A stretch of DNA of 64,000 nt from CAZBRS01 sp964494475 (GTDB lineage: Bacteria; Myxococcota_A; UBA9042; CAZBRS01): positions 1-64,000 of the forward strand of contig CAZBRS010000009.1 of the NCBI GenBank assembly GCA_964494475.1, read 5' to 3'. A program made the position numbers and the translations under genes. This document shows, one piece after another, positions 61,761 to 64,000 of this stretch (its first letter is position 1; each line of letters starts with the position of its first letter). The notes under the pieces are model-generated. The model had not been told where the DNA came from, ran no database searches, and saw nothing but the letters and a program-made list of their open reading frames with translations.

Positions 61761-64000
61761 GATTTTACGACGGAATCCGGCGCCGGGGGCTCCTTCTTCC
61801 GCCGCGGGCTCCACAACTGGCCGGCGCTGAACGCCTTCCAGGCCCAGGGCAGCCAGCGCACCAGGCCGGTGGCCAGCCACAACGACCAGGCCAGCATCAG
61901 GGCCTTCCACGTCCAGAGCGGCAGGCTCAGCACCCAGGGCCTCGGAAGCGCGCCGTCGACGCGATCCACGTACCACGCCAACAGGCTCCCCGAGCTGTCG
62001 GCGCCGGCCACCTGCATGTCGGGCTCGAGCAGCAGCCCCACGTGCACCACGGCGTAGAGCCCGGCCAGGAAGGCCAGCGTCCAGCCGACCAGCAGGATCT
62101 GCGTGGCGTTGAACCCCAGCGGGCGGGCCAGGGGCTTCGTGCGGCGTCGCTCGAACACCAGGAACCAGCCGACCACCACCAGGGCGGTCCACGGCCGCAC
62201 CAGCACCAGCCCCGGGGCCAGCAGCAGCCACTGCCACGTGCGCAACGGCGAGATCGGCAGCCGACCGAGGAGCACGGCCGCGAGCACGGCCGCCAGCAGC
62301 GCTCCCCAGAAGAGGACGGCGGGACCCCAGGCGGGACCGCCCGCGAAGAGCAGCCAGCGGTCCTCCGGCAGGTGCACGCGGAGCTGAACATTGACGGCCG
62401 GCGCGCCCACGTTGACGTCGGGCGACTCGGCTCGCGTGCCCAGGCCGCCGTCCTCCTGCCACTCGACGTGCACGCGGTGAGCGCCGGGCGCCAGGTTGAC
62501 GGTGAGGGCGCGCTCGGCCTGGTGGATGGGCTCGTCGCGCCCGTCGATCTGGAGCGTCTGGACGCGCGCCGCGGGTGGCAACGTGACCGTGTGCGGCCCC
62601 CCCTGGCTGCTGCGGGCCTGGATCTCGAGGGCGGCCTTCTGCAGGCGGGTGCCGGGCCACACGTCGAGGGAGACCCCGTCGAGCGTGAGCGACTGGCCCT
62701 CGACCCCGCCGGGACGCCGGAGGGCCAGCGTGACCTTCTCGCCGGGCCACGGGTGCCACGTGGGCGACCACTGACCGTCCGCGACGTGGGTGGTGGGCGC
62801 CAGGCCGTCGGCCGCGCATTGCCAGATGGCCGAGCAGTTGAGCCGCCAGACCTCGGTCCAGGGCACGCCCGTGGGCGCCGACAGCTCGAGGCGCTCGGTC
62901 ACGGGCAGGGTCGACGACCAGCTCACCTCGTCGTCGTCGCGGCCGAGCGACACGATGACGTGGCCGTCCTCGACGCGCAGCCCCGCCTGGGTGACCGACT
63001 CGCCGGGGAGCAGCGGCACGCGCGCCACGACGGGCGAGCCCGTGGGGCTGCGCCGGGCCACCTGCGTGTGCACCAGCCAGGGCAGGCCCAGGTCGAGCGA
63101 GCGGGTCACGAGCAGCCACGCCGGCAGGCTCTCCTGCTCCCAGCGCGGGGCCTCTTCGCCGGCCTCGAGGCGCCGCGACAGCTGCAGCGAGGCGTCGGGC
63201 CGACCGTCCTCGCTGAGGCCGTCGACCTCCCACCCGGGCGCCTTCACGGTCACGCGGTGGGGAGCGTCGCCGAGCTCGAGGGTCAGGGTCTCGGCCGGGG
63301 GCATGGGGCCTTCGGCCTCGACGCGATGGTGCCCCGCCGGAACCCGCGCGTGCACGAAGCCGTCGTCGAGGAGCGCGAGGGCCGCCGTCTCGCGACCGTC
63401 GAGCCGCACGGTGGCGGGGGTCCAGTTGCGCGCCGGACCGGGCAGCCGCCAACTGGTCGCCTCGCCGGCGTGCACGTCGGCCGAGAGGCGCAGGCGCCGG
63501 CCCTCGATCGACACGTCGAGCACCGACACCGAGGTGCACGCGGGCCGGCACTCCGGCGCGCGGGTCAGGCGCGTCTTCAGCTCGCCGAGCAGCCAGGCGT
63601 CGGGCAGGTCCGAGGCCTCGAGCCCCGAGGGGGCGATCAGCGCGAGCAGCAAGGCCGCGGCGGCCCCCGTCGGAGCGACCGCGGGTCGGCGCGCCTCGGG
63701 CTCGCGGCCGGGCGGCCTGCGGAGCAACGCCGCGGCCAGGGCCAGGCAGAGCAGCACCCGCAAGAGGGCCAGCGCCAGGTTGCCGCCGGGAGACAGCAGG
63801 TACAGCTGCACCTCGTGGCCGGCCTCGACCGGGCCGCTCCAGCCGAGCCTCCAGTCGGACCAGCGCCACGTGGGCACGCCGGGGCCCGTCTGGACCACGG
63901 CGTTGGGGTCCTGCTGGAGGGCCTGCTTCGTCTGGACCAACTGCACCGGCTCGTCCGACGACGCCAGCGCTCCGACGAGGGAGCTCTTCCGCAGGGCGTC
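61757..64000 (-). CDS. Large envelope protein with membrane segments, 5' end outside the window
   Basis: At least 747 codons; the frame is open to the right edge and a GTG at 63946 is only the first start visible. Near the visible N-terminus one hydrophobic segment follows LYLLSPGGNLALALLRVLLC, and a second ends LLALIAPSGLEA. Then comes about 400 residues of repeated beta-sandwich-like sequence (Trp-rich, with ETLTLELGDAPHRVTVKAPG and HRVHVEWQEDGG). The C-terminal 200 residues hold about five to six membrane helices (WQWLLLAPGLVLVRPWTALV; ILLVGWTLAFLAGLYAVVHV), ending with a basic tail. No family recognised. Probably an inner-membrane protein with a large periplasmic domain. Confidence 0.7.
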   Translation of the reverse strand, partial: DALRKSSLVGALASSDEPVQLVQTKQALQQDPNAVVQTGPGVPTWRWSDWRLGWSGPVEAGHEVQLYLLSPGGNLALALLRVLLCLALAAALLRRPPGREPEARRPAVAPTGAAAALLLALIAPSGLEASDLPDAWLLGELKTRLTRAPECRPACTSVSVLDVSIEGRRLRLSADVHAGEATSWRLPGPARNWTPATVRLDGRETAALALLDDGFVHARVPAGHHRVEAEGPMPPAETLTLELGDAPHRVTVKAPGWEVDGLSEDGRPDASLQLSRRLEAGEEAPRWEQESLPAWLLVTRSLDLGLPWLVHTQVARRSPTGSPVVARVPLLPGESVTQAGLRVEDGHVIVSLGRDDDEVSWSSTLPVTERLELSAPTGVPWTEVWRLNCSAIWQCAADGLAPTTHVADGQWSPTWHPWPGEKVTLALRRPGGVEGQSLTLDGVSLDVWPGTRLQKAALEIQARSSQGGPHTVTLPPAARVQTLQIDGRDEPIHQAERALTVNLAPGAHRVHVEWQEDGGLGTRAESPDVNVGAPAVNVQLRVHLPEDRWLLFAGGPAWGPAVLFWGALLAAVLAAVLLGRLPISPLRTWQWLLLAPGLVLVRPWTALVVVGWFLVFERRRTKPLARPLGFNATQILLVGWTLAFLAGLYAVVHVGLLLEPDMQVAGADSSGSLLAWYVDRVDGALPRPWVLSLPLWTWKALMLAWSLWLATGLVRWLPWAWKAFSAGQLWSPRRKKEPPAPDSVVKS

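Noticed and set aside
61757..64000. Cellulose synthase or ABC transporter permease
   Set aside because: Membrane segments are present but none of the DxD, QxxRW or ABC permease motifs are.

Overview
This window is about 70% G+C, gene-dense bacterial chromosome. No gene-free stretch exceeds 300 bases; the longest gap between genes is about 200. Most gaps are under 100, and many genes overlap by ATGA or GTGA. I see no transposases, phage genes, CRISPR, tRNA or rRNA. The lineage is probably Myxococcota (old Deltaproteobacteria). The evidence is a MYXO-CTERM-like tail (Cys, hydrophobic stretch, RRR) on the phosphatase at 10560-12278, about a dozen lipoproteins with long Asp/Pro/Glu/Ala-rich linkers after the lipobox, Cys-rich and MopE-like (DNDCDG) surface proteins, HD-GYP and GGDEF signalling, and a DUF4157 protein. 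This is inference, not a phylogeny. A run of 100 N (9014-9113) is flanked by identical 55-bp copies and looks like a false scaffolding gap.

Layout. 1-9.3 kb: surface glycan breakdown and envelope genes (GH92, a two-POTRA outer-membrane barrel, lipoproteins, GH31), a bS22-like mini-protein, a TtcA-like protein with a decayed PP-loop, and a YkgJ-like cluster protein. 9.3-23 kb: a LysM murein endopeptidase, a purple-acid-phosphatase-like enzyme, a REC-GGDEF cyclase, SelA, a LuxR-type regulator with a GAF-HD-GYP phosphodiesterase, and two large Cys-rich lipoproteins. 23-41.3 kb: housekeeping genes (aspS, a small basic protein, HIT, coaE, rseP, tsaB, lnt, cmk, an HU/IHF protein) mixed with lipoproteins, an orphan nuoB and a BtuF-like binding protein. 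41.4-43.3 kb: a DedA protein and a ZU5-like lipoprotein. 43.3-54.1 kb: a complete minus-strand complex I operon, nuoA-B-CD-H-I-J-K-L-M-N, without nuoE, F or G. 54.1-57 kb: an ArsB/NhaD-type permease, a Dnmt2-like cytosine-C5 methyltransferase and a YedF-like protein. 57-64 kb: a B12-binding radical SAM enzyme, two small paralogous proteins, a DUF4157 effector-like protein, a secreted ComEC-like metallo-beta-lactamase and a membrane protein running off the right edge.

How they fit together. Secreted hydrolases and numerous lipoproteins depend on the lipoprotein pathway, and the window holds its last enzyme, Lnt, in an odd form: a beta-propeller-like domain of about 310 residues sits inside the nitrilase domain, between catalytic Glu and Lys. 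SelA plus a YedF-like protein point to selenium metabolism. Complex I here is the 11-subunit membrane and quinone core without its NADH module, and a second NuoB sits alone 16 kb away. The most unusual items are the Lnt-propeller fusion, the TtcA-like protein with intact cluster cysteines but no PP-loop, the bacterial Dnmt2 homologue, and the DUF4157 effector-like protein.
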